Notes: generated by a model from the sequence alone, not told the origin. 64,000 nt of DNA from Yersinia aleksiciae (GCF_001047675.1 NZ_CP011975.1:1466073-1530072), one strand, 5' to 3'; shown: positions 50,710 to 59,456, counted from the first letter of the stretch. Program-made: numbers and translations.

Positions 50710-51153
50710 TTACTCCTTACCCGCCTCGTATATCCAGTCCCAGCGATGGGAGGCTTCTTCCTCTTGGGGCTTGAACTTACCGGCTTTACGCTGCTGTTTG
50801 GTTAGTGGGTCTTGGGTGGTGGTCTTACGGCTATGGCAGCTGGCGCACAACCCTTGATGGTTGCTGGCGGGCCAGAACAACACATCACTCTCGCCATCAA
50901 TCGGGATGATGTGATCAACTATCTTGGCCGGGATATAGAAGCCTTTTTTCTCACAATCAACGCATAAGGGATTGGCTTTCAGGTACATCAGGCGGTATTT
51001 TCCCCAACGGTTGGAATAGCCGCGCGTGGTGCGGGTGCCGCGGCTGGCTGTCACCTGTGCGCTAGCTTCACGTTTATGCTCAGCGCAGCGGCCAGCCTTC
51101 ACACGTACACGGCACCCGGGATAACTACAACGTTTCAATGGATGGACTGGCAT
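50710..51153 (-). CDS. hnh: Phage HNH endonuclease
   Basis: 147 residues from the ATG at 51153, which overlaps the connector stop (TAATG); the frame opens 33 bases earlier. Zinc pairs (CVDC, CASC) frame the HNH core IVDHIIPIDG ... NHQGLCASCHSRK. In HK97-type phages and cf-PICIs the HNH protein works with TerS/TerL in cos cleavage. Confidence 0.92.
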   Translation of the reverse strand: MPVHPLKRCSYPGCRVRVKAGRCAEHKREASAQVTASRGTRTTRGYSNRWGKYRLMYLKANPLCVDCEKKGFYIPAKIVDHIIPIDGESDVLFWPASNHQGLCASCHSRKTTTQDPLTKQQRKAGKFKPQEEEASHRWDWIYEAGKE

Positions 51154-51455
51154 TAGTAAATCCCCGGCTCGCGATATACCGTCCACAAGTGAGATATGGT
51201 CAGTGGGACTTCTTTAATCGTAAGGTCAGCAACCATTGATCTACTTTCATAAAGTTGTGTCACATACATCAAACAACCGACTTTCATTGCTGGCGTGAAT
51301 TCCAATCCATCATCAAACCGTTTACCAATATGACGCTGGCAAACCTCCAACGTGGCATCAATATAAATTTTGATCAGACTATCTTCCTCGGTGAATTCAG
51401 GTTCAATTCGGCACTGAAGTTTCACCTCTTCCAGCGTAATCAATGAATCATTCAT
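51153..51455 (-). CDS. Head-tail connector (HK97 gp6-like)
   Basis: 100 residues, all-helical, LITLEEVKLQCRIEPEFTEEDSLIKIYIDATLE start typical of phage_connect_1/gp6. Forms the ring under the portal. Start overlaps portal stop by 4 bases. Only this one connector is present; no head-closure or tail protein follows, so the tail interface must fit a helper. Confidence 0.88.
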   Translation of the reverse strand: MNDSLITLEEVKLQCRIEPEFTEEDSLIKIYIDATLEVCQRHIGKRFDDGLEFTPAMKVGCLMYVTQLYESRSMVADLTIKEVPLTISHLWTVYREPGIY

Positions 51456-52654
51456 ATAACTTCCTTATCGTCAGCCGCTTTCACCTGAACCGTTTGTTTC
51501 CATGCCTGACTGAATTCTTCGCCACCGGCATACGCTGGCATCCCCTCACGCTCACGCGCTTCATTCGGAGACATCACGCCGGATTTAATGGCGGTTTCGT
51601 AACTGCGGAAACGTTCTTGAGGATTGGCCCGTAGCAAATCGGCAGTGTCAAACTCCACCTGATAGCGAACCTGAACCGGGTGACTTGCCACCAGCAGAGA
51701 GGCTTTAACCTGTTGCTCAAAATTTGTTAGCCAGGGGCGCAAGGTCTGAGACAGAAAAGCGCGACTCGCCTCGCTGAAATTGCTGTAGGTGCTGTTGGAG
51801 TACTCTTGCAGGAATATCGGGCTGATGTTGAATATCCGGGCGATGTCTTCAATGGTGAAGCGACGAGACGCCAACCACTCAGCATCCTGATTGCTCATGC
51901 CTAACTGCTCGTACTTCATGCCGCCTTCGATAATCGGCGTTTTACCGGCATTGCGTGCGCCTTTGTAACGCTCCAGTGCTTCCAGTGCCTTAGCGCCTTT
52001 TGGCCCGTCTAACCAGTCACTGGTTGTCAATACGCCGGAAGCCATCAGGCCGTTATTCATCACCGACGAACCATGACGTTGTTGAGCCAGTCCAAGCCCA
52101 ACCGTTTCACGACAGACAGTTATCGGAGAACGCCCAAGGAAACCATCTTCAGTCGCATGTCGCAGGTGCAAGATTTCCTCCTGAAGGTACGTTTTGACCG
52201 TGCCGTCCGGGTGTGTAATGGTATAGGCGAATCGGTGATTACTCAGGCGCTTGGGTACCACGGCGCGAGGTGGGTAAGAATGCAGTGATTGCGGCTTGCC
52301 ATCCTTGCCCCATTCGATAACGGCATAGGCGTTACCGTTCAACAGACAATGGCGCATCATCGTACGCTTGAACTGATAAGGCGTCTGGCAGTCATTCGGG
52401 TATTCATTCAGCAGGTAATCAACCGGATGCTCCGATAACCATTCTCTTTTCTCATTCTGAACTCGGTACAGGTAACACGGCATCGAGGCCACAGCTTCGC
52501 TGATAACGGTCACAGCATTCATAACCGCCGGCAGAGATTCAGCAGTAGCAGCAGACACATGTTCACCGGCTCCCGTATTGGGGATGCCAGCCAGCGCCAT
52601 AAACTCATCAATGGTCATTGCTCGGCTTTCGGTCTTACGTTTGAACGGCCACAT
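51452..52654 (-). CDS. HK97-family portal protein
   Basis: 400 residues: MWPFKRK start, LPAVMNAVTVISEAVASMPCYLYR, EILHLRHATEDGFLGRSPI and FNISPIFLQEYSNSTYSN are standard HK97 portal motifs. Dodecamer at the head vertex through which DNA enters. One base after the protease gene. Confidence 0.95.
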   Translation of the reverse strand: MWPFKRKTESRAMTIDEFMALAGIPNTGAGEHVSAATAESLPAVMNAVTVISEAVASMPCYLYRVQNEKREWLSEHPVDYLLNEYPNDCQTPYQFKRTMMRHCLLNGNAYAVIEWGKDGKPQSLHSYPPRAVVPKRLSNHRFAYTITHPDGTVKTYLQEEILHLRHATEDGFLGRSPITVCRETVGLGLAQQRHGSSVMNNGLMASGVLTTSDWLDGPKGAKALEALERYKGARNAGKTPIIEGGMKYEQLGMSNQDAEWLASRRFTIEDIARIFNISPIFLQEYSNSTYSNFSEASRAFLSQTLRPWLTNFEQQVKASLLVASHPVQVRYQVEFDTADLLRANPQERFRSYETAIKSGVMSPNEAREREGMPAYAGGEEFSQAWKQTVQVKAADDKEVI

Positions 52655-52655
52655 A

Positions 52656-53213
52656 TCACAACCCCGCCAGATAAGCCCAATGGGAACGCAGAGACAGATC
52701 CACCAGCTCCGGGTGCTGGGCTAACAGTGAGCGCTTAGCAATCTGAACATCCGTTTCACGGTAGGCCGGTAAGCTGGTCACAGTGATTTCCCGTAGTTCT
52801 GCCGCCAAAACAGTACGGACATAAGGCTGTTTGGTACTGTCCCACTGGTCTTTTAATGCACGGAAACCAAAGCTCATGCCTGATATATCGCCACGCTCAA
52901 CCATGGTCAGCACATCACGGCCTAACTGGGTATCGGGTGGGGTCAATTCAAAACGCAGACCGGTAGCATCCTCACTCAATACAAGGGTGTTTGACTGGGT
53001 GCGACCTAACAGCGCGGTATAGTCATGCTCAAACAAAGCACGAACATCGGTACCGGCTGCAAGGCTGGCTTTAAAGGCATTAGGGGCAAACTGCTCGACA
53101 AACTCATCCCACAGCACTTCTGAGCGGCTATTCCATTTCACGGCATAACCCACTAACTTTTTATCGCTGGTGGATAAGCTGGCGGTGCGGATCTCAAAAT
53201 CGGTATCTTTCAT
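52656..53213 (-). CDS. HK97-type prohead protease
   Basis: 185 residues, herpesvirus-type serine protease fold: LVGYAVKWNS, catalytic His in ALFEHDYTALLGR and Ser in GDISGMSFGFRAL. Cleaves the capsid delta domain during maturation. Confidence 0.95.
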   Translation of the reverse strand: MKDTDFEIRTASLSTSDKKLVGYAVKWNSRSEVLWDEFVEQFAPNAFKASLAAGTDVRALFEHDYTALLGRTQSNTLVLSEDATGLRFELTPPDTQLGRDVLTMVERGDISGMSFGFRALKDQWDSTKQPYVRTVLAAELREITVTSLPAYRETDVQIAKRSLLAQHPELVDLSLRSHWAYLAGL

Positions 53214-53255
53214 TGGTAAACTCCCTGATAAGAAAGGGGCCGTAGCCCCTGTTGC

Positions 53256-54428
53256 TTACTCTGCGATTTCGAGAACTTTGATCGCGTTGGAGTCCACCAG
53301 CCCACCACCCAGATACTTATCAGTGTGAACCTTGTAGAAGCCCGGCGCGGTGATATTGTCAGGACGGGTGCGGGTACCCGTTTCATGATCGACGATGAAA
53401 TAGCCGCGCTTGAAGTCACCTACAGCAATGACCGGTTTACCCGGTTCTGCATCGGGCATGTTTTCCAGATATCGCACTGGATGGCCCAGCAACATATCCG
53501 GATCACCAGCTTGTAGACGGTCACGCCAGATATAATCACCATTACCGTTTTTAATCTTTTGCAGCATGGCGGCACTGTTGGAGTTCATCACCCATACAGC
53601 ATTTTTGCGGTAGCGGCGGCGCAGTTTGAAGACCAAATCAATTAATTCATCAGCGGTAGGCGCATCACCAGCAGCAACCATTTTTTCCAGCGTTCCGAAT
53701 GGGCGAGTACGGTCACCGGCTGCAGCTCGAGGATAAGACAGGAAGCCTTTAGCCTTTTTAGTACCGTCACCGTTAACAAGGTCGGTTTCTTCGGTTTCAA
53801 TAAAGGTGTCGCTGATCTCTTCGGTCAACCAGCCCATGATATCCACATCACTAAAATCAAGGATTTCCTGCGTGGTTTTCGGGTAAGCATAGATAGGGTT
53901 CAGCTTGATACTGACCTCTTCCAGCTTAGGCGTCGCGGTTTCGGTACGGGCTTCACCTTCTACGCCTCGACCTACCGCCGCACCGCCCACGGACACAAGT
54001 TTTTTATACTCGTTGGATTTGGTGGTTTTGACGGTGCAAATTTGGCGCATTTCTGACTCATCAGCCAACATGCGCATAATCTCACTGTCCAGCTCCGGGA
54101 TAACCGAATAGCCGCCGCTCTCATTCACGGTGGTGGATAACATGCGGGTTTCACCGGTCATGATGTAATGGCGTAACTCGTCGTTGGTCACTTTCTTACC
54201 ATCGCCTACAGGCTTGGCTTTACCGCCCTGAGTGCGTTCTTCATCAGCAAGGGATTCATAACGGGTGATATCAGTAACCAGAACATCTGCCTGAGCACGG
54301 ATTTCATCAAACTGGGTGGCTTCTTCGGGGGTAAGGCTGCGTTTTTCATCTTCGGCCTTGGTCAGCAGTGAGCGCATTTGCGTGGCTAACTCGGCTTTCT
54401 TCTGGCGTAACTCTAACAATTTTTTCAT
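53256..54428 (-). CDS. HK97-type major capsid protein
   Basis: 390 residues. N-terminal coiled-coil delta domain (about 1-100, LELRQKKAELATQMRSLLTK) acting as scaffold and removed by the protease, then the HK97 fold (LKLNPIYAYPKTTQEILDFSDV, AVWVMNSNSAAMLQKIK, GHPVRYLENMPD). First gene of the leftward head operon. In cf-PICIs the capsid is adapted to make small heads. Confidence 0.95.
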   Translation of the reverse strand: MKKLLELRQKKAELATQMRSLLTKAEDEKRSLTPEEATQFDEIRAQADVLVTDITRYESLADEERTQGGKAKPVGDGKKVTNDELRHYIMTGETRMLSTTVNESGGYSVIPELDSEIMRMLADESEMRQICTVKTTKSNEYKKLVSVGGAAVGRGVEGEARTETATPKLEEVSIKLNPIYAYPKTTQEILDFSDVDIMGWLTEEISDTFIETEETDLVNGDGTKKAKGFLSYPRAAAGDRTRPFGTLEKMVAAGDAPTADELIDLVFKLRRRYRKNAVWVMNSNSAAMLQKIKNGNGDYIWRDRLQAGDPDMLLGHPVRYLENMPDAEPGKPVIAVGDFKRGYFIVDHETGTRTRPDNITAPGFYKVHTDKYLGGGLVDSNAIKVLEIAE

Positions 54429-54634
54429 AGTGGTTTCCGTAAGTGTGAATACAGACGGGAAACCAACTTAAAAGGTAAAGCCATTTAACAGAATTCCAGT
54501 GCGGAAAGGTGGGCGCTAAACGGCTAAAGTGACGGCTCCCGTCGGAGTGTCACCATTCAACATATACATGAAAAATAAAGTGTAAATATAGAGAATTACA
54601 AATGAACGCATACAAACAACTACGAACAAGTAAT
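54429..54634. promoter_or_regulatory. Control region of the head operon
   Basis: This spacer should hold the late promoter, presumably the target of the PrtN-like activator. It contains an inverted repeat GTGAC (about 54531) / GTCAC (about 54549) around a GC-rich hairpin CGGCTCCCGTCGG. No promoter is assigned. Confidence 0.4.
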
Positions 54635-54988
54635 TTACAAAACTTTATTATTGTATTTTTCAATAGCACACAGCCAATAACTAATAGTCGAGTCCGTTTC
54701 AAAAATTAAATCACTCAACTCTAGGCTTGGTTTTGCACCTTTTCTGATCTTATCAATACCCTTCATATATGAATCATAAATAGCAGGCTCCAGAAAATTT
54801 GACTCAAATTCAGTTAATTCACCACGTTTAAGCTGGCCTTGAATTTCTTTTAGAGCAGACTGAGCATATTCTTTTAATTCAGTAACTTTATTGCTGATGG
54901 CTTTGTCAGTATTAAACCGCGGATACATAGCGTTCAAGTTTTCACTAATATCATCAACACGGCGTTTAATTTCCAACAGACGATCCAT
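54635..54988 (-). CDS. Hypothetical helical protein of the island
   Basis: 117 residues from the ATG at 54988 with AAAGAGG upstream; AT-rich, predicted all-helical with a coiled-coil start (MDRLLEIKRRVDDISENLNAM). No family recognised. It lies alone between prtN and the head operon, the place where satellites often keep interference or cargo genes. No membrane segment. Confidence 0.65.
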   Translation of the reverse strand: MDRLLEIKRRVDDISENLNAMYPRFNTDKAISNKVTELKEYAQSALKEIQGQLKRGELTEFESNFLEPAIYDSYMKGIDKIRKGAKPSLELSDLIFETDSTISYWLCAIEKYNNKVL

Positions 54989-55114
54989 AATCACCTCTTT
55001 ATATGAGAAAGATAAATTTCTTGATAAACCATCTTCGTATATTATTTTGTTATTTCTGCTACACCACCTATATCCGTTACTTACCCTAAACTTATTTAAT
55101 TGATATTAAAATAC

Positions 55115-55369
55115 TTATCGCCTCAATAGTAAAATTTCCTTCTTGGCTTTACATCTTCGCTCATCAATAAAGTCAGCTAGATCTTGCACATGAACCATTC
55201 TAGGGGACTTTTGTGTATTTCCGATGCGAAAGGTGGGTATTGGCATATCTCCCGCATTGGCTTTCTTGTCTGCTGTGGCCGGACTCATACCCAGGTATTT
55301 ATCTGCAATCACAGACAGAGGTATAACCGCCATCTCAAACTCTGCCATTAGCAAAAACATAGTATTCAT
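55115..55369 (-). CDS. PrtN-type activator
   Basis: 84 residues from the ATG at 55369 (MNTMFLLMAEFEMAVIPLSVIADKYLGMSPATADKKAN), matching the pyocin activator PrtN family, a small HTH-type DNA-binding protein. PrtN activates pyocin genes in Pseudomonas; in islands it probably switches on replication or head genes. Start shortly after GGGGAGATCC. Confidence 0.85.
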   Translation of the reverse strand: MNTMFLLMAEFEMAVIPLSVIADKYLGMSPATADKKANAGDMPIPTFRIGNTQKSPRMVHVQDLADFIDERRCKAKKEILLLRR

Positions 55370-55423
55370 TTTGGATCTCCCCAATCAGACCCCACTACTT
55401 ATAAAAATAAATTATGCTTTTAA

Positions 55424-55642
55424 GTCTCCACCTCGCCACCCAAGCCATTTTCACTATATAAATCATTATGATAATGGGTGGTGACTCCTGTTTTAAGTCT
55501 CCGTAAGTCACCACTCTATGCCTCCACCTTTTTAGAAATGGGTGGAGAGGTGGAGACTAGGTGGAGACTCCATTTAAAGGTCTCCACCCATTAACTATAT
55601 GTTTTATAATATCTATTTAACTGAGTGGAGACAGGTGGAGAC
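55424..55642. other. Iteron array, probable replication origin of the island
   Basis: The 9-mer GGTGGAGAC occurs three times on the plus strand (55549-55557, 55560-55568, 55634-55642) and twice on the minus strand (55424-55432, 55580-55588). One-mismatch forms lie at 55477-55485, 55541-55549 and 55624-55632. An AT-rich stretch (55591-55620) sits between two groups. The array is directly downstream of the primase-helicase gene, as iteron origins are in P4-like and PICI elements. Confidence 0.82.
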
Positions 55643-55656
55643 TTATTCAATAACTT

Positions 55657-57384
55657 TTACTCTGTACCCCCTGTTGCAGCCGGTAGCCACTCCTCGGCAT
55701 CATCAGCCAGCCGGATGTTGGAGCGCATATTTCCTTTGGTACTTTTCTTCCTGATGTACTCTTTACCATACTCAGCCATTGAACCCGGCATATCAGTAGC
55801 GAACCGGTTAAGTGAGATCGGCTTACTCAACCCATTACTCTGCATATAAGCAAGATAGGCGTGGTACAGGTACTTCCGTGGGCTGAACGGTATAATGCTA
55901 GCATTGCCGATAAACAAGCCGTCACACTGCACCGATGCCATTAGGTAGCCGCAGAAGTCCACCAGCGAGTCACCTTCACGCTTAATAGCCAACGCCTCTT
56001 CTGATTTCTGCTGTTCGAACAAAAGCCGTTTAGCTTCTCCCTGATCTGCAAAGCGTGTCAGTAAGTGGCGAATGATAACCGGCAGCTCTGCCTCTATCTT
56101 TTCTGACAACATCGGATCACGCTCATTCTCTGGCACAACCTGCGAGAAGTTGAAAATAACCCGACGTCGGGATATACCGCCGCTTCGGTCACTGAATGAC
56201 ATGGCGTTATTGTTTACTGCCAAAATAACAGCCGGGATCCGTGTCGAGTAAGGCGCTTTGTGTTTCGGGTCTATCGCGACCTTATCCCCACCGGTAATGG
56301 CTTTGATCCCTGCCCCGTCACCAGCATAGCGGGACATATCTGGCATGATGATAAGAGAGTATCCGACTATCAGCGCCCTTTCCCTTGGCTCCTCGAGTGC
56401 CTTCATACTGGCCGATACGGTGTTGGCTTTCCCTGCCAGCATGGTGCAGATCTCCGCCAGTACACTTTTACCACTACCACCCGCGCCGGTTATCTCAAGA
56501 AATAGCTGCCAGTCATACCGGTTCGCCATCACCATATAGAGTGCTGCCAGTACCCGATCGGCTTTCCGAGCATTACCGGCCGTTGACCAGTTAAGCCACT
56601 TCCAGAATGCGGGAGAGTGAGTGGCCAATGATTCCCCTTCCTCTGCCTGAATAAATTCCACATCACTGGCAATCAATAACCAGTCCTCTTGCCGGTGTTC
56701 TCTGAATAACCCCTCTCGGGTATCAAATACACCGTTGCTAAACCCAATCAGATTGCGTGCTGTGGTCCCCATTATTGGCAGACTCAATTTCATGGTATCA
56801 ACGGCGTTCTTCATGGCTGGCATGGAGTAAGGAACCCTCGATTCCATAAATATTGCCGCCATCTCACGCGACAGCGCCTTATCTGAAACAGGTTGCCAGA
56901 TTATGCCGTTGTAGTGGTGTACAGTGTCCGAATCACCATGTACGGCTAAATCACCGTCATAACGGGCCAAAAGTACCTCACCGCGCTGGCTTGGCCCCAT
57001 TTGGTTAAGTGCCGGGATTACGGCGGGTTCATCAGCGGGAACAACATTAAACAGGGAGTTAATGCGATCGGCATTGGCTAATACAGCCACAAGATCAGGA
57101 CGGCTGATAAACTCCAGTACCACCGCTTCGCGTTTCTCCCGTGCGTATTCCGGTGATTTGGCTGAATGGAAGCCATTGTCGGCTAACCACTCCGGCGTAA
57201 CTGTCCCAATCGCGAAAGATCCCAGCCTTACGGCCAGACAATTGAGAGGTGTCCCCGTTGTGGTTTGTAGTATGGCCTTTGCTACCACCGCTTTCTCAAT
57301 CGGGCGACCATTAACCCAACGATAAACACAGGAAAATAGTTCATTGGGCCATTGGTTAACGCTTGTCTTCTGTGGCTTACTCAT
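55657..57384 (-). CDS. Phage/plasmid primase-helicase (D5-like, P4 alpha-related)
   Basis: 575 residues. SF3-type helicase core in the second half: Walker A EITGAGGSGKSVLAEI (about 300), Walker B ALIVGYSLIIMPD (about 345) and a sensor region PAVILAVNNNAM. A D5_N-like region precedes it; no zinc or TOPRIM primase motif is seen in the N-terminus. It is likely the Rep that binds the adjacent iterons. Start overlaps the preceding gene by ATGA. Confidence 0.88.
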   Translation of the reverse strand: MSKPQKTSVNQWPNELFSCVYRWVNGRPIEKAVVAKAILQTTTGTPLNCLAVRLGSFAIGTVTPEWLADNGFHSAKSPEYAREKREAVVLEFISRPDLVAVLANADRINSLFNVVPADEPAVIPALNQMGPSQRGEVLLARYDGDLAVHGDSDTVHHYNGIIWQPVSDKALSREMAAIFMESRVPYSMPAMKNAVDTMKLSLPIMGTTARNLIGFSNGVFDTREGLFREHRQEDWLLIASDVEFIQAEEGESLATHSPAFWKWLNWSTAGNARKADRVLAALYMVMANRYDWQLFLEITGAGGSGKSVLAEICTMLAGKANTVSASMKALEEPRERALIVGYSLIIMPDMSRYAGDGAGIKAITGGDKVAIDPKHKAPYSTRIPAVILAVNNNAMSFSDRSGGISRRRVIFNFSQVVPENERDPMLSEKIEAELPVIIRHLLTRFADQGEAKRLLFEQQKSEEALAIKREGDSLVDFCGYLMASVQCDGLFIGNASIIPFSPRKYLYHAYLAYMQSNGLSKPISLNRFATDMPGSMAEYGKEYIRKKSTKGNMRSNIRLADDAEEWLPAATGGTE

Positions 57385-57719
57385 AGCTGTGGCCTCGCTG
57401 ACATGGTGAACTTGCCGATCAGCGGGTGATACCAGTACTTGCTACCGTATTTACGCTTGGCACCCTTGATAATTATCAGCGCCGCTTCACGGAATTTCGC
57501 CTCATGTACTGCGTGACCATTGCCATGACGAATTATCATCACACCACAATTTCTCGCCAGTTCTTCCGCTTTACAGGTGGATAGCCCCATTTCAGCCGCC
57601 AGAGTGGTAAGAGGTGCCATTCCTTCCGGTACTGAGCCTTTACGTTGCATGGCAGTTAGTGCCAGCTCGAGGGCCGCAACGCGCTTTTCCAATTCGTTAA
57701 ATTTCAATGTGCTAATCAT
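57381..57719 (-). CDS. Hypothetical protein, possible DNA-binding
   Basis: 112 residues: N-terminal coiled coil (LKFNELEKRVAALELALTAM), then an HTH-like stretch (PLTTLAAEMGLSTCKAEEL) and a basic C-terminus. Overlaps both neighbours by ATGA, so translationally coupled to the primase-helicase; may be a replication or control factor. Confidence 0.7.
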   Translation of the reverse strand: MISTLKFNELEKRVAALELALTAMQRKGSVPEGMAPLTTLAAEMGLSTCKAEELARNCGVMIIRHGNGHAVHEAKFREAALIIIKGAKRKYGSKYWYHPLIGKFTMSARPQL

Positions 57720-58018
57720 TTTTTGGCCCCCTTGCGCTTCTCTTGCTCGAACGCAATAGAACTACCGTTTTGCTCTAGTGCTTGGGCCATGCGGGGAAGG
57801 TGTCTGAGTACCGAACCTATTAAATGCAGGTCGCGCATAGCTTCTTCCCCTGAATATCCTTCGCTCTCTGAAACTTCCAGCAGCAGATTGCCGATAACCT
57901 GTATCGCAGAATTAATAGCCATACTGGCACCACAGTAGATACTGTTGTGCTCATCTAACTTCTCGTCAGATACCTTGCTAACATCATGAGTTACAAGAAC
58001 ATGATAAATATCACCCAT
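57716..58018 (-). CDS. Hypothetical protein of the replication operon
   Basis: 100 residues, helical, no recognised family (GDIYHVLVTHDVSKVSDEKL ...). Overlaps the next gene by 4 bases (ATGA) and the previous one by 8. Confidence 0.7.
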   Translation of the reverse strand: MGDIYHVLVTHDVSKVSDEKLDEHNSIYCGASMAINSAIQVIGNLLLEVSESEGYSGEEAMRDLHLIGSVLRHLPRMAQALEQNGSSIAFEQEKRKGAKK

Positions 58019-58331
58019 GGTCAGCCCCTCCCATCTTGTACTTTTTCGCAGCTACTAGGCGGCGCTGACGGTCATGATCGATGTATTCGCAACCCACTAA
58101 TTCCGCTTCACGCCCAACATTCTCAATGGTTTCCTGCGCCCTGTAGGAGATGAGATTTAGCGCGTCGGCCATCATATGCATGCGTTGATAACATTCTGGG
58201 GACTCCATCCAGTGCAGCAACAGATCAGTAATGGCTACGATTTCCGACAATGCTTGCTGTGACAGGCAGTCCATATCTTTGATGGCGGCACTCAGCACAT
58301 TTATCTGCTCATTGGGTTTTAGTTCACGCAT
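58011..58331 (-). CDS. Hypothetical protein of the replication operon
   Basis: 106 residues, helical with charged C-terminus (DHDRQRRLVAAKKYKMGG). No family recognised. Overlaps both neighbours by 8 bases. Confidence 0.7.
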   Translation of the reverse strand: MRELKPNEQINVLSAAIKDMDCLSQQALSEIVAITDLLLHWMESPECYQRMHMMADALNLISYRAQETIENVGREAELVGCEYIDHDRQRRLVAAKKYKMGGADHG

Positions 58332-58527
58332 GGCTCACCTCCTCGCCAGAAAGGTTGATCAGGCATTCGGTTGCTGAGTCGGCATACTCCGAAGAAACCT
58401 CAAGCAATGTTTCAATCTCATGGCTGGAAAGCTCCCAAAGTGAATAGCGAAGTGCACGAATGACCGCGCTTGCTCTCTGCGCCTGCTGGAGAGTTGACAT
58501 AACCGCCGTCATTTCTGATTTACGCAT
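58324..58527 (-). CDS. Hypothetical protein of the replication operon
   Basis: 67 residues from the ATG at 58527, with a perfect AGGAGGTGCGCC upstream; the frame extends further but this start is clearly favoured. Helical and acidic (HEIETLLEVSSEYADSATE). No family recognised. Confidence 0.7.
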   Translation of the reverse strand: MRKSEMTAVMSTLQQAQRASAVIRALRYSLWELSSHEIETLLEVSSEYADSATECLINLSGEEVSHA

Positions 58528-58714
58528 GGCGCACCTCCTGAACTGGCAGACGAGCAGCAAGGGAAAGGATGAAGTGAGCAGACAGAACCTGACGCGCTTC
58601 TTTCTCAGTAAAAGCCTCAACCGATAAGCGACAGGGTGCAGCACTGCGATCTGAACGATGCAGGGCTAGAAAACGATACTGATATTTGGGGCGAGTTTGG
58701 GTATGATTTAACAT
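58520..58714 (-). CDS. Icd-like/Ash-family protein
   Basis: 64 residues. The pattern YRFLALHRSDRSAAPCRLSVEA followed by RQVLSAHFILSLAARLPVQ (here abbreviated around the EAFTEKEA link) is that of the host cell division inhibitor Icd-like / phage ASH family found after alpA in P4-type elements. I chose the ATG at 58714 (GAGGTAGCT upstream); a start at 58732 is possible. The frame stays open to 59479 but the extension is doubtful. First gene of the six-gene operon to the primase-helicase. Confidence 0.7.
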   Translation of the reverse strand: MLNHTQTRPKYQYRFLALHRSDRSAAPCRLSVEAFTEKEARQVLSAHFILSLAARLPVQEVRHA

Positions 58715-58793
58715 AGCTACCTCGATACTCATTCTATCGTTGGTGGTAAGAGGCCCGGTTAGTGGTGAGACACTTCCGGGCTTCGTTATTTTA

Positions 58794-58888
58794 AGGTGTA
58801 TGTCACCTTGACTTTTAACGCTACACTCAAGTGAAATACACTTCAAGCCTTTTTTTATTATTATTTTTGCGTATACTGACATACACCT
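58794..58888. promoter_or_regulatory. Paired 12-bp inverted operators upstream of the ynfO-like gene
   Basis: AGGTGTATGTCA (58794-58805) recurs as its exact reverse complement TGACATACACCT (58877-58888), 20 bases before the ynfO-like start. The AT-rich DNA between, with TTTTTTTATTATTATTTT, probably includes divergent promoters for this gene and for the leftward operon. A looping or autoregulatory operator is likely. Confidence 0.65.
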
Positions 58889-58907
58889 AACGTATGGAGA
58901 TCCAGTA

Positions 58908-59087
58908 ATGGCAACGGGTGCAAAGAACGCAAAATCACAAATGACAACTGTTCGAATTCCACATGAAGTAATGGTAGATATTGAGCAGCTAAAGGAAGAT
59001 GGAGAGAGTACTGCTGGCTTTCTCGTAACGGCAGCTAAAGGCGAGATCAAACGCCGCCAGCGCAAGAAAGCAAAGCTGACTGATTGA
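58908..59087 (+). CDS. YlcI/YnfO-family small protein
   Basis: 59 residues, absent from a minimum-length gene search. GGAGATCCAGTA precedes the ATG. The sequence (QMTTVRIPHEVMVDIEQLKE, basic C-terminus RRQRKKAKL) suggests a ribbon-helix-helix DNA-binding fold and matches the YlcI/YnfO family of lambdoid and P4-type elements. Opposite in direction to all neighbours, beside paired operators, it is a candidate repressor of the replication operon. Confidence 0.75.
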   Translation: MATGAKNAKSQMTTVRIPHEVMVDIEQLKEDGESTAGFLVTAAKGEIKRRQRKKAKLTD

Positions 59088-59456
59088 TTTTGTTTCGAGG
59101 GTGGTATTTCCCCTTCGGCTAAGCCGGAATTCCTTCTTTGGGTATCAGCCATTGCCATAGACCCCCACAGAGGGAGTAGGCATACGCCTATAGGTTGGGT
59201 GTAAAAAGGTCTATCCAGATTTGGAGACACCCACCAGCCAGCGATTGATTTTAAATGCGTAGAATTTCCGGTGTGAGCAAGTTTGCGCGTATCTCGGTTG
59301 AACTGCGCCAATGGCGCGGTTAACTTATAACCATAGTTCATTTCTTGACCGAGTTGCATATCTGCAACTCTCGTAATGGGGCCAGCAGATATGCTAATCT
59401 GGTTGTGGTTTATATAAGTGTTTTGACATTGGCGGCCTTGCAGGGCCGCTTTTGTT
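59088..59456. other. alpA-ynfO spacer, resembling the P4 immunity region
   Basis: The minus strand here reads without stops and includes the peptide-like run LWGSMAMADTQRRNSGLAE, which I recall from many P4-type elements at the same place. In P4 the equivalent DNA encodes the untranslated CI immunity RNA. The conservation may thus be of RNA rather than protein. No SD-supported start is visible. Confidence 0.4.

Noticed and set aside
55424..55642. CRISPR array
   Set aside because: The repeats are 9-mers on both strands with irregular spacing, without spacer-repeat regularity or cas genes; they fit iterons.
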